Source of the DNA: Arctopsyche grandis
Lineage: Eukaryota > Arthropoda > Insecta > Trichoptera > Hydropsychidae
Length of the DNA stretch: 64,000 nt
Assembly (NCBI RefSeq): GCF_051622035.1
Contig: NC_135364.1
Span: forward strand, 19,291,001 to 19,355,000
Direction of reading: 5' to 3'
Shown: piece after piece, positions 36,801-48,624 of the stretch
Layout of the letters: every line of letters begins with the position of its first letter
Position numbering within the stretch: position 1 is the first letter of the stretch
Notes under the pieces: model-generated
Seen by the model: only the letters and a program-made list of their open reading frames with translations
What the model was told of the DNA's origin: nothing
Database searches by the model: none
Position numbers and translations under genes: made by a program

Positions 36801-37522
36801 ACCCTTGCGTTTGTCCCATAATTTAACATCGCCGTCATGCGCCGTAGCCAAAAGATGATTCGCCACTTTGTTCCATTGAACTTGAGATGCACCAGCTTTA
36901 AGACACAAATTATGAATTCAAAGTTGACAGTACATACATTATTAATTGATAATTATACGCCTATTATTAAATATAAAAATATTTACCAACAGCTGATAGG
37001 GATAGAACAGGCTTTCTAGTATCCCTCAAATCCCAAAGATACGTGAAAGTATCTATAGAGCATGTAGCTATTAAATTATGATCTTCTCTATGCCAATGAG
37101 TGTCGCTAACCACTCGGGTGTGTCCCCGTAACGAGTGAATACCTGTAAGTTCTCCATTCCTCCAATGATACACATCAACCCTTTGATTACTCTGTAAAAA
37201 TTTAAATAACTCTCAAGTTCCATGTATTAAATTGATTGCATTTATTTTATGTAAAAATTGTTGTTCGTCTCACAGAGATAGCGCATAATCTTTGACCTTG
37301 TTGAGTTTGACACCATTCGGCACCAGCTACGTCGTATTTACTTTGCCTTGGTATTTTTTTAATAACGTCACTGCTTTCATTTTCTACGTTGAGTTGTTTG
37401 ATTGCAAGACATCTCTTACCAGCAAGAATTATATTATTCCCAGACCAGTCGACGGACATGCATGTCGCTTGAAGATCTCTGAATTCCCATTTTGACAATT
37501 CTGAACTCCAATGTACGGACAT
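33841..37522 (-). CDS. WDR59: WDR59, GATOR2 complex subunit
   Basis: Eleven exons in transcript order: 37522-37274, 37191-36987, 36895-36314, 36244-36180, 36098-35754, 35680-35297, 35220-35070, 34996-34792, 34718-34568, 34490-34212 and 34137-33841. They give 970 residues, almost exactly the length of human WDR59, with every phase consistent. Residues 1-345 form the WD40 propeller (TCSIDTFTYLWDLRD, LATAHDGDVKLWDKR, LVTSSHDGTIKYFD, FTWARDQTLRLW). An RWD domain lies at about 368-480 (LAEEFELAKTLEYTSL). The central part carries TCGAKWCGVGILVVF. The C-terminus is a RING-like zinc module (CQKCS, CRCKIC, LNCIICNISVRG, CLVCGHGGHTKHLEEWF, CPTGCGCRC). GATOR2 acts at the lysosome, upstream of GATOR1, to activate TORC1 when amino acids are present. 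Nothing is missing or broken. Confidence 0.95.
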
Positions 37523-38536
37523 GATTTAACGCTGAAATGATTGGTATAATATGAGAAATGCATACATAGGATATTATTGCAACAGTATTAAAAACAAATT
37601 ATTGTACATAAAATCTCAACAAAACATATACAAAATATTTTTTAATGATATTTTGAATTATATTCTAAATTATTAATACTAAAATGTGAATTATAATGCT
37701 AAGTCTAAAATATAACCAAACTAAATACCGAAACATCTGAAGATGTGACAGATGACATTTGTGCAAACTCTAGAACTAAACTATATTTTTTTATAACCAT
37801 GTACGATTGTTATAAATTTTGATATTTTTATTAAAATAAATCTGAAGAAACGCTACAATCGTTAACGAATGTATAGCTATTCACCACTTCAACTTTATAG
37901 TCGAAAAATAAGAACCTTGTGATATTATTGAGTACTTATATTAGTTAGTAAATTAGCAAAAATCTTATTGAAGGTACAAGTCTATTATTGAAAGTTGGCG
38001 CGTTCTCGTACTCACACAGAAGCACGCGAAAGGGACAGAGCGTCTTTTTATTATTGAATGCAGTGTGACAGCATGCTATATACCTATTCACCGACACTAT
38101 ACAGGCGCATTTGTTCGCGTCAACTCTTGGTAATAGACCTTTAAAATAAATTTGTTAGATTGTTTTTTTGATTTATAAAACCAATTGTCCAATAATGGTA
38201 GCTTTTCTCCTATTTCATTTGATAAGCAGATGAAATACTTATAAATAGCTTATTTGGCATTTAAATTTTGATTTAATTAAAAAATATCATAATTCAATGT
38301 TGTTTTCTGTGTAAAAGTCTTAAAAATTAACTGAATGAAAATTCACCTCATTTAGTTTAGCATTTTTGATAAGTGAAAATTTGTTTTTCTTCGCGCATAT
38401 TATGGTCGTATTTTTTCGTTTTAAGCACTACTATAAATGTCAAATCGTTTGATAGCCGGTACCTGCATTTGAATTTCAGTCGATCTAAAGGTTTAGTGTA
38501 TAAATTAGGGTAAATTGTTGATCGAGGTGTATTGAG
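37523..38536. promoter_or_regulatory. divergent promoter region, WDR59 and MPPE1-like
   Basis: About 1 kb between the two start codons. A GC-richer, CpG-containing stretch at 37,990-38,130 (TTGGCGCGTTCTCG, AGCACGCGAAAGGGACAGAG, GTTCGCGTCAACTC) is the best candidate for the core of a shared housekeeping-type promoter. No TATA box is obvious. Confidence 0.5.
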
Positions 38537-40184
38537 ATGCGAATTCGCCGCTCAGAAGTGCTTCGGCTGGTCGCTTTAGTAGCAGCTGCGTTCTTCTACT
38601 GCGAATTTTTAATATATTATCTGGTGCTAATACAGGTTGGCAAAGCATAACCACAAATTGTGTAATTACATAGAACCCTTCATGAAATTTCAAAACAATC
38701 AATTGATTTTCGTTTACAGTGTGGTTGGCCTAGTATCAACAAAGCGGCCAGTCACATATACTCTACAAATGATGAAGCAGTATACGCAATGTTTTTGGCA
38801 GACACTCATCTGTTGGGGAAACGAAACGGCCATTGGTTCGACAAGTTGAGAAGAGAGTGGCAAATGCATAGAGCTTTCCAAACAGCGCTTACATTGCACC
38901 AACCTGAAGTTATTTTTGTATTAGGTATATTTACAGTATTATGATGTATACAATATGTATGTATATTATATAGCTAAATGCATAAAATACCGTTTTATTA
39001 GGTGACATATTCGATGAAGGTTTATGGTGCAGTGGATTAGAATTTAATGAATATGTTGAACAATTTTATTCTTTATTTGCTATTCCAAAACATGTAAAAT
39101 TATATGTCGTTAGTGGAAATCACGATGTTGGTTTTCACTACAAGTGAGTTTATTTTTTCGTATCCGTTTTTATTAAATTTGAGTCAAATATGTATTCATT
39201 TCTTTGCTTATCATTTTTAGAATCACTCCATATTTGTCTGATCGATTTTCATCTCAAATGAAATCTAAAACTATTGAAATGATTACAATGAAAGGCAATC
39301 ATTTTATTTTAATAAATTCCATGGCAATGGAAAGGGATGGCTGTTTCCTTTGTGCCAGTGCTGAAAATGCATTATTAAATATTACGTGTAAGTGTTCTTT
39401 TCTTATGTATACTGTATCATATATACATATGTTTGTGTTGTTTGTAAAATATTGCGTCTTTTCCGATTTATATTATAGTAATCAATAAAATGTATTTTCT
39501 TTCAGCTATATTACGATGTTCACGTGGAGTTGGAAATTGCCATAATGTTAAAACTTTAGAACGATATAGTAGACCAATTCTTTTACAGGTATTTTCTGAT
39601 TTGTTTGACATTTACTATGTTTATCTGCTACATGTATTGATTATTATTTTTGTTTTAGCATTTTCCATTGTACAGGATATCAGATGAAATGTGCACGGAA
39701 TCAGATGCAGCTCCATTACCAGAACGATTGAACCGATTCCGAGAACGATGGGAGTGCCTATCTCGAGAATCAACTGAATTTTTAGTTGATAATTTGCAGC
39801 CAAGACTTGCCCTCGGTGGCCACACTCATCATTCGTGTTTTATACAGCATAATATTAACAAACCGGATGAGACTTTCTCGGAATATTCAATTCCGTCGTT
39901 TTCGTGGAGGAACCGGAACGATCCTAGCTTTTTACTAGTTAGATTTTCACACATTTTTATATTTAAATCTGGTAATATGTATATGTACTTCTGATATATA
40001 TTATATGTAATATTTTCTTTCACAGGGCGTGTTTTCTCCTGATGAATTCAAAATTTCCAAATGCCGGATGCCTAAAGAAAATACCGTCATATTGACTTAT
40101 GTTATCTTTGCTATTTTAATTATTGCATATATAGGGTATATTATACGGAAAAGATTCAAAATGAAATACCGAAAATATTTTTAA
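38537..40184 (+). CDS. MPPE1: metallophosphoesterase 1 (PGAP5-like)
   Basis: Seven exons, 38537-38635, 38720-38924, 39002-39143, 39221-39387, 39506-39588, 39659-39937 and 40026-40184, give 377 residues; all phases agree. An N-terminal membrane anchor (about 8-33) is followed by a calcineurin-type phosphoesterase domain with complete metal ligands: ADTH (Asp61, His63), LGDIFDEG (Asp103), SGNHD (Asn141-Asp143) and GGHTHH (His287, His289). A second membrane helix lies at about 346-365, with a basic tail [15 protein letters not shown]1/PGAP5 removes an ethanolamine-phosphate side chain from the second mannose of GPI anchors in the early secretory pathway so that GPI proteins can leave the ER. The two-helix topology and length fit the family. 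For exon 4 the downstream GTAAGT donor was chosen over GTGTAAG because only it keeps the frame. Confidence 0.92.
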
Positions 40185-41016
40185 TTCTTGTGCCATATAA
40201 AATATAATAATGTTTTTGTGTAACTCAAAAATTTTGGGCTTCAACCCAACTTCCATGTGTGTTTTGTGATATCTGTATTTTTTAAACAACGCAAATAATA
40301 TATATGTACATATATCCAATGTTCAAAGATATAAATCACCAATAAAATTTAGGATACATTGGATAGGATTTGTAGAAGAATACCTCAGTATTTTTATATT
40401 TATTATCTGTTCGTCCATTTATTATTTTCAAGGAAAATATAATTAACCAAGCATGGGAAAAATAAAAATAATTTATAATTTTTTTCTTTTGATTTCCATT
40501 TTATTGTGTTGTATATAAATTATTTATTATGTTTAATACTACAGTAAAATACAATATGAAAATTATATGTAATATTTTAAATAACTTACTTTTAAGTTAG
40601 AATTTAAACAAATTTTATTGTTTTGATGTATTTTTTTTAATTTAATATAAATACGTATACCAAATATAATTTATACAAAATACTGTTGATAGTATATTAT
40701 TTAAAATACTGACAAACGTTTTTTTTTTATATTTATCTACAGTTGAATGAATATAAATAAATATAATATTCAATTACGTCTTTGTTTTAACAATCCACTG
40801 TTAATTTATTTCATAATACAATCATAAAATCGTATGAACATAATTTGGTATCAATTAATTTCTTTTGAAATGATATACATACAAATGTATATTTATTTTT
40901 TGATAATTGGTCAATTTTGAAATGATTCCATAGAAAACGCTTACTTAAATATCTGATAATAAATAATAATTTAATTTTCAATATCAGTCTTTTCAAATAT
41001 GGAAATCTAAAATTGG
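40185..41016. other. convergent 3' UTRs of MPPE1 and the cytochrome b5-like gene
   Basis: AT-rich. AATAAA at 40,341-40,346 serves the plus-strand gene. A minus-strand AATAAA (TTTATT on the plus strand, near 40,891) could serve the minus-strand gene. Confidence 0.5.
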
Positions 41017-42020
41017 TCATTCGGGTAGATTACTTAAAATAATACCTCCAGGTTTGCGATAGATACACTCTGACCAGGGTAAACGACCTATGTAATATTT
41101 CTGAAGTGCATCGACGGCGGCTGAACTGTGACCGGTGCCTCGGAAAGCTAACGTGACATCCCGTCCGGCATTCTCAAGAAGCACATCCATTCCTCCCGGA
41201 TGCTGTGAAACAATAAATATATGTTAAACTCATTGTTATTTTAATCATTGTTTACGTTGAAAATGCTCATTGCATATAAACCTTGTATTGTATCAACAGG
41301 GTTGGTAATTAACTCGGACAGCTTGAAGGTTAGATAGTAAAAAAATTGTTTTACATACGAATATATTTATGTATGTATGTTTAATACTTGATTTTTTTTA
41401 AATTATATTGTACAATTTTAATTATAATAAATCATTCATTAGTAAATTTTAATTATAATAATAAATCATCTATCCTATACACATAACTAACAACAGACGT
41501 TGGCTGTTTTATAAATAAAACATGTATTTCTTTTAATATTGATAAGAATCAATAATTTAAATATCTCATCGATTCCTAATAGCAACCATTTACTATTCGT
41601 ATTCTACTCTAAAATGCTTTCTCTCATTAAATTATTGGAAGAACTGTAAATATTCTCCAGAATTTACCTTATAAGTTGTAAATTTGATGCATTAGATATT
41701 TTGAAAAATAAAAATTTTAATATTTGAATCATAAATGAAGTATAACCAAATCACTCAATTTATTTTTGGCACGTATAGGATGTGTACATATAGGTTATAT
41801 TTACCTGTTGTAAGAATTTAGTAATGTCGTAGACTCGATCGTAGATGATGATCCAGCAGTCGTTGGCGTTATCATGCCACGTGACTTCTTCCAAGTTGAT
41901 AACGCGTTCTTTAGTTTCTGTATAGGTCTTCGTCCAGGGATTCCTGAAACGAACGGCCGCTAATCCCAAGGCAAAAAGTCCTCCTCGGGCTAACTGCGGC
42001 GTGGCTTCCACACTGGTCAT
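41017..42020 (-). CDS. small soluble cytochrome b5-like haem protein
   Basis: Two coding exons, 42020-41805 and 41202-41017, give 133 residues. The b5 fold is complete: VINLEEVTWHDNANDCWIII, YDRVYDITKFLQQ, then HPGG (first haem-axial His, coded right after the intron), ENAGRDVTLAF and GTGHS (second axial His), LQKYYIGRLPW. The first 25 residues are not a signal peptide but are hydrophobic in part (GGLFALGLAAV). There is no C-terminal membrane helix, unlike microsomal b5, so the protein may be cytosolic or weakly attached through its N-terminus. It would carry electrons to desaturases, P450s or related oxidases; the partner is unknown. The exon 2 donor-like GGTATT near the end is not used: reading on gives IILSNLPE and a stop. 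Confidence 0.85.
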
Positions 42021-43760
42021 ATTGTATGATACTTCTACTGGGAGAAGCAGGTGTCGACCGTCGCTCTCGACCAGTTTCTCTCCAATGATCGGTGACTGAA
42101 CCTGGATTGTCTGCCAAGTGATGAAACCATATTAGTGGCGATACGAAAGGCGTTGCGCAATTTATTTTTCAAATATTAATGTGTAGTATGAGAAAAAGCA
42201 CAACCATGAGGTACACCAGAAGAAGAAGAATCTACCAATTGGTGCTTATGTATTGATTTAATCCAAATGGTTAACTACTGTTGTGTTTTCTCCTATTTCA
42301 AAATTTTAACGGTAAACGTCGGCCATTTTCAAAATTTAACAGAACCATGTTCAAAACTTTGAATATTCATATGTACATATGTATTATATTAGATCCAAAA
42401 TGGCCATGGTCGTGAAAAAAGCTTGATGAAATAAAATCTACAATTTGAATGAAGGTTTATTTGCATATTTAAATCCAACGCGATACATTAGCGATTTCGT
42501 ATTTCGAATTTATATTGTCTAATTAACTAGAGAAATAAATAATAATGTGTGATTTCAACGCGTGTCGCCTATGATAATTTTTTACCAGCTAGACAGATTA
42601 CCTATGGTAATGTGATACGTGTCGACATGTATGTAGAAACACTTCACATAATATCTTTAACGCTTTCTCGTTCAACTAATACTATAATGCCGATCTAGGC
42701 TCGGTTTACGGGCACCGCAATTCTTCATTTTAATGTAATTTAACCGCAGTGGTTCTTCCACACCGACGAACACAAAATATATACTGGTTTAATACATTTA
42801 GAAACGATAGATATAAATCTATTCTAACAATCCTAATGAAACTGTGATAAGCCGGATCCTCTAAAAACAAGTTTTTTTTTATTTCCATAAACATTTTTAC
42901 TATATGTCTACTTAATTGACCCCAAAAGAAAAGTTCTAGAAATAATGAAATTACCTTATACTTCTACACTATATCGATTATAATGTTAAATATTCAACTG
43001 AATTGAAGTAATTTTCTACGGGTTTAAAATTATACATTAATTAAAATTATAATTATACTAGTATTGTACCCGATGAAATATCATCGCATGAGTGTTGGCA
43101 TATTTAATTAATAAATAAAAAAAAATGAAACGAAATGTGTTGGTTCTGTATTTGATCCGCACGCGGTACAATATTTATCAAATAACTTTTTAATATATTT
43201 AATTTAATATTTATATTTAATTGTAAATATGAAAAAAATGGTAAAACTATGTACTTGCCTACCTACATGTAAACAATATAAAACACCAATAGAAAAATTA
43301 ATTAATTCAATTTTCAATAGATGGCGCTAAATGCTCAGAGACTTGCATAGAAAAAACATTAGTAGCAAACAGTATATATAGAAGTTTTTTCTTTCGTTAT
43401 TATATTCGTACATTTTATTGGCAGTGTTTTAGCTGTAATGTACATATGTATGTTGAATCTAAACGACTATTATAGTATGGCGAGCGTTATCACAGATACA
43501 CACACAAGCAGAATAGCGATTTTATATATATGATATGTGCATTACTATATACTAATATATATATACTACACATTTTCAAATTGTACTAACACCTGATTTT
43601 AGTTTTTACATAACGCAATAATCCCTTACTGTACATATATACGTACATACACGTGACAAAATACATACTTAAAAAAATTACACTCACCGCTTTAATATCT
43701 GGAATAAGCAGACAGTTATGTAGATATCTCCGAAGTACACTGACACTGTCACGTAACACT
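42021..43760 (-). promoter_or_regulatory. 5' UTR exons and intron of the cytochrome b5-like gene
   Basis: The coding exon probably extends as 5' UTR to 42,110, where the minus strand has acceptor CACTTGGCAG. A minus-strand donor, AAAGCG|GTGAGTG, lies at about 43,688, marking a likely non-coding first exon to its right. The intron between contains a retroposon-like repeat at about 43,055-43,383 (ACTAGTATTGTACCCGATGA ... GTATATATAGAAG). Confidence 0.45.
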
Positions 43761-44491
43761 ATTTTTATTTGAGAATATAGTCAATAATAATCTGACGAAA
43801 CGATTCAAATTGTTCAACAAGTGCCAAACATTCATTGCCACGAACAAAGCTTTCTGAATCGCGCTGTTTGTAAGACTGATGTGATGAAGATTCAATTTTG
43901 CGTTATATACGAACTTATCTTTGGCAAAAATTGGGATGACACTCCCACAAACAGTCCCCCACTTGTTTTCTTCGATACCTGTTTGTTGATCTATCTCGAA
44001 CTGCCTGATGTAATGTTTTCGATCGCACCATCACTTATCGGTTAAATTTTTCTTTGCTCTATTGAAAAAACATGTGCTTACATATGTATGTTATGACGCT
44101 CGTATCACTAGGTCATAATCGCATTTGTTTTTGGACAATGTCTATGGATGTGAATAGAATCTTTATTATTTTTTAATGCACACTGATTTAATTTGTATTA
44201 AGTATATTGAGAAGGACTTTTTCAAATAATTTCTGGACAGGGTGAAAAGTGGGAAGGGATTGAATAGTTAATAATTATATTAAATGATGAAAATACAAGC
44301 TGAATTGCTCAGCATGATGAAAGCAGTACTCTTTCAGAATAATGCTTTCCAATAGTGTAGTAGTACCATGAGATAGTATAGCAAATGTTAAACTGTATAG
44401 TGAATATATGAACTGTACAATGAATATAAAAAATAATTCAACAATGACGCACACATATCTGTATGATAATATTTTCGATACGAGTCTGAGG
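43761..44491. other. intergenic, no gene supported
   Basis: A 74-codon plus-strand ORF at 43,821-44,045 lacks any recognisable domain and is treated as chance or as upstream transcript sequence. Confidence 0.4.
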
Positions 44492-44863
44492 GGTCTACCT
44501 CACGGGCCGGAATTTGAAATGCCGGAAAACGCAAATATCGGAAGGCAAAGATCGAAAATCGAAAGATCTTAAGTCGAAAGATCAAAAAAAAGGTGCATGG
44601 TAAACGGTACATACTCACTTAATTTGCGCGAGCAGGATACAACAGGAACAAGAGGAACAGGCTTTTCCTCCCGTATTAATGTGCGCGCGCAGAATACGGG
44701 AGGAAAAGCCTGTTCCTCTTGTTCCTGTTGTATCCTGCTCGCGCAAATTAAGTGAGTATGTACCGTTTACCATGCACCCATTTTTTTGATCTTTCGACCT
44801 AAGATCCATTGATTTTCGATCTTTGCCTTCCAGCATTTCACATTTCAGCTCGTCACGGAGACC
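44492..44863. mobile_element. long-palindrome MITE, copy 3
   Basis: 372 bp. The core is the same as copy 1, including the loop AATGTGCGCGCGCAG and perfect arms from ACTCACTTAATTTGCGCG inward. Ends are GGTCTACCTCACGGGCCGG and, inverted, GGTCTCCGTGACGAGCTG. Copies 1 and 3 are almost identical in their cores, indicating recent activity or gene conversion. Confidence 0.85.
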
Positions 44864-45573
44864 GAAGTTTGAGCGCTACTCTATTAAAAAATCTAATTTT
44901 CGTTTTGCACTACATATGTGCAAATTTATTGATGACATTTTCTACATTAAAATCAATCTTTCAAAGAATATTTAATAATTTTAATCTCGTTAATCTTGTG
45001 ACATACTGTTTCTCAAATAGGTTTAAAGTCTTTTCAAAGTTGAAAAGTAACTGATAATGTATGTAAATACTATGCATAATAATAAATGAGTTTTGAAGCG
45101 TTTCCTCAATAGTCGTGTATTCTTGACTCGGATGATTTTTGATTGATTGTTTTAATTGAAAAATTTCAGTGTTTATTTTATAAAATAATGTTTGTTTTTC
45201 TATGTTAATTAATTTAGAGAAAATTTCAGAAATGTTGTTAATCTTTTCTTTGAGAATATTACCGTTTATATGTATCAGGACACTCGGGACTATAGTGCTT
45301 ATATTTAAATAGTTGGTTAACTATTTAAAGATCCTTTACATCCATAATGATATTGTCTAGCATTGGAATATATGTATATATACATTTTTTTTAAATATCT
45401 TCAGGACCTTTATTGGTTATATTGTTCCTATTCAATTGGCGTTTTACTTGCCTTGGGACCTCAATGGATATGTCAAGTTTTTAACTATATGATTTAGCTT
45501 TTTCGAAAATTATTGAACACTCAAAATCACAGTTTTTTTCTTATTTCCTCGAGAGTTTTAATTAGATGATTTA
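44864..45573. other. intergenic, no feature seen
   Basis: AT-rich sequence between a MITE and a hAT remnant. Confidence 0.4.
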
Positions 45574-46130
45574 TTATATTTCGGGCTTATCCATTGAGAT
45601 ATTTTGAAAAATCTTACTTAAAAGTGAAAAAAAGTGTAATATTGAGACTTGGCAATGTAAAGCAATAATAAATTCAAATTTTTTTATGCTATTAGTTAAC
45701 ATTTTCGCTTTGCTTGATGCGCTTAAACCATCTAAAACCTTAACAATTGTTTCAAAGCTACTTAAAAAATCGAAGAGTGCTTCGATTCGTTCTACCCATC
45801 TTGTTTCACAAAGTTTTTTTATATTTTTTTCGCAAATATAATTAACTATCACATTGCGCTTTGACGAAGAGGTTAGAAATTAAATCATTTTTATAATATA
45901 ATTACGAATACTTAAGACAGATGAAGAAAGTGATAAGTTTAAAGCATGGTTGTTACAGGAGCAATGAACAGCGTTCGTGTCTTTCTTTTGGATTTCTTGA
46001 ACAGCTCCTACTTTTTCGGACACCATGACTGAACATCCATCCGTTGCGATCATTGCAATTGCATCCATACGTTGCGAACTGCCCCAGAAGTTTTCCAAGT
46101 GAAAGTTGAATACCCATGTAAGATCGTAAG
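45574..46130 (-). mobile_element. hAT transposase remnant (ZMYM1/P52rIPK-like)
   Basis: Minus-strand pieces in the right order: MIATDGCSVMVSEKVGAVQE with HCSCNNHALNLSLSSS (46,098-45,880), then a broken junction, then KKLCETRWVERIEALFDFL and ETIVKVLDGLS (45,852-45,574). These match the DG.SVM..K..G.Q, HC..H.LNL and LCETRW.E+ signatures of hAT transposases of the ZMYM1/P52rIPK group. Neither terminus nor target duplication was recognised. The upstream minus-strand ORF to 46,337 (RIQWGGSG region) is of unknown origin. Confidence 0.75.
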
Positions 46131-46339
46131 CCTTATTTTATTATTGAAAATCCGTTTTCGTCCTTGTCGCTTACTACCTAGAATCTGGGAATCACCCGGG
46201 ATACACCTGACAAATAAAATTTGCGGCGCATTGACTGTCCTGCTGTTTTTAACAAAAGGACATCCATTTTGTGCTTCGCTACAAAAATATTTAAAACCAA
46301 ACGATTGCTGCCACTGCCCCCCCACTGGATCCGCCATAG

Positions 46340-47438
46340 TACATCACTCTTCAGTTGCAAATAACAAAATGTATCTACATATATTCAAAAGATATAAGAA
46401 ATTCCATTGACTGATGGTTGTAGGTATAGTATGTGGTTGTATATTCATTTAATGCATTTGCGGACTATTACAAGTGTACTGTAAAAATTAAATGGATGAT
46501 GAAAGATTGGCACTCACTTGGTTCACAGCAATGTGTTTGTTTATATTATTTTATACTATTGAGTACTTATTCTGTTTTACGCACAATCAAATCCAAAATG
46601 TTTATTTTTAAATGTTTTCAGATACAATAAATTTTCTAGAACACACGATTACGTCTTTCTTTACGTATAATATATTTTATGACGTGTTGTACTCCGAATT
46701 ATCAAAAATAATGTACCTACATACAAAACATGTGTGGGATTTACTTTGTACATTCTTGATTGTAGTACTTACATAGGAGTATATTGTTGTGCAAGCAAAT
46801 CAATTATAACTAAAAAAAAAGTAAAATATATAGATAATATTACATTGTATATTGAATGGAATTGAATTTTCTTTGTTATTTCAATTTATTGTAATATTTG
46901 AATTCAATTAATTCATACATATCATTTCATACATATAATGTATGTACATACATATGTATATCATTAACATTTTTAGCACATCTGTAAAACGAATATACAC
47001 TACGACTTACGAGTATTATTATATATGTAATAACATGTGTTTGTATATGTATTTATATGTGATTTATGGGCATTGAACTTAAAAATTGATAAGTAAATTG
47101 AAATGACTAGTAAAAATTTTTATGGAAATTGAGAGAAATTTCTCTCTCAAGTCATTCACCCTACTTTTATTATTTTTGGATATTATGTTAATATTAATCA
47201 AATGAAATTGAAATACATACTTATATTTTATTAGTGCATGTACATATATGTAATATTATATTACATCAGAATGTCTTCTAAATATTTTATTTTGGTGTCT
47301 TACAAATGGACAATATAATTTTTTCAATAAATATTTGCATAAAACAATATCTGAATAATAATTTCTACAATCAAAAAACGATTTGGTAAAATTTTAAGGT
47401 CATTAATTTTCTATCATAAATATATATGGGGTCAAAGA
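46340..47438. other. intergenic, AT-rich, no gene supported
   Basis: Contains several CATATGTATGTACATA-type runs and nothing else recognised. Confidence 0.45.
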
Positions 47439-47805
47439 AAATATTATTTTGTGTGATGTTTTTTGTACTTATCGAAACTGTTGACGTATGCAAACACACA
47501 TACGTACATACTCAAACGCACACACTTTGAAAGGAGAAATTAATTTATTAATAAATATTATTTACTAAATTTATTTAAACTACTCATTGACGTCATATTG
47601 ATTGAAATTATAGTATTTTTGAATGTATTTACAGAGACGTGGAATGAATCTGTATTACTGGAACCGAACTATTATGTATGTATACATAAATAAATAAAAA
47701 ATTGTACCCTCTCATCTAATCTTAGTTTTACACATATAGGTAGTTATGGGGTGACCGTGAAAAAGTCGAAAATATTCGTTTATCATGCATACATGTGAAA
47801 AACGG

Positions 47806-47874
<69 letters not shown>

Positions 47875-47892
47875 CAGTGGCGTGCGGTAAAA
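47439..47892. repeat. recent duplication, copy 2 (partner 7,349-7,753)
   Basis: Identical to the partner over about 390 bp of unique sequence. The TA tract at 47,809-47,868 is about 60 bp here, against about 8-10 bp in the partner. The minus-strand ORF running into this tract is an artefact. Confidence 0.85.
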
Positions 47893-48430
47893 GTCTCTCT
47901 CCCCCCGTCGTACATCCTCACTTAATTTGCGCGAGCAGGATACAACAGGAACAAGAGGAACAGGCTTTTCCTCCCGTATCCTGCGCGCGCACATTAAACA
48001 AGGCTGTATGACAATAACGCATGCAATTCCCGTTTTCGTTCCCGTTCCCTTTCCCGTTCTCGTTCCCTTCACGTTCCCATTTTTCGTAACAACGCAGGCA
48101 GCGAACACCCTGGTCGCGACGCGAAAATATTTGATATTATAGCGAATGACACTCATTCCCGTTTTTCCCGTTCCCGTTTTTTCCCGCTTTTTTTCACAGT
48201 AATCTTCCCGGACATGCATACAACAAATCCTGAAAGTTCCATCGTAATCGCTTCAGTGGCTTAGGAGCCTATTCGAGACACACACACACACAGACATTCA
48301 TTTTTATATATTTAGATACATACATAGTACCGTTTACCATACACCCTTTTTTTTGATCTTTCGACTTAAGATCTTTCGATTTTCGATCTTTGCCTTGGGA
48401 TATTTGCTTTTTCGATCTTTTGACTTTCCC
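47874..48430. mobile_element. mosaic of CAGTGGCG-type element, LINE 3' end and palindrome-MITE arm
   Basis: Starts CAGTGGCGTGCGGTAAAAGT, as at 7,739 and (worn) 59,351. It then contains one arm of the palindrome MITE core (CAGGATACAACAGGAACAAG to the GCGCGCACATTAAACAAGG block). A LINE 3' tail follows at about 48,020-48,318 (TTCCCGTT-rich repeats, then TCGCTTCAGTGGCTTAGGAG, (CA)n, ATTTTTATATATTTAGAT), and last the other MITE arm (GTACCGTTTACCATACACCC with GATCTTTCGAC). Reading: a LINE copy inserted inside a fold-back element. Confidence 0.65.
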
Positions 48431-48624
48431 GTAGTTATGTAACATCAAAATAATTTCCAAAAATATTGAACGTATATTTAAGTATGTAATTTATTAAAAA
48501 CCACTATAGAACGTCAATGAACTATCGTATGCTTATGCAACAAACATGTTCTAAACTTTATATAAGAGATCAAATTATGCAAAACTATAGTAAAAAAAAT
48601 ATTTGTGCAAAAAAAATTATAAAA

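Noticed and set aside
46130-46337. 95-codon minus-strand ORF before the hAT remnant
   Set aside because: It contains peptide-like runs but I could not tie it to the transposase or any gene; left unassigned.
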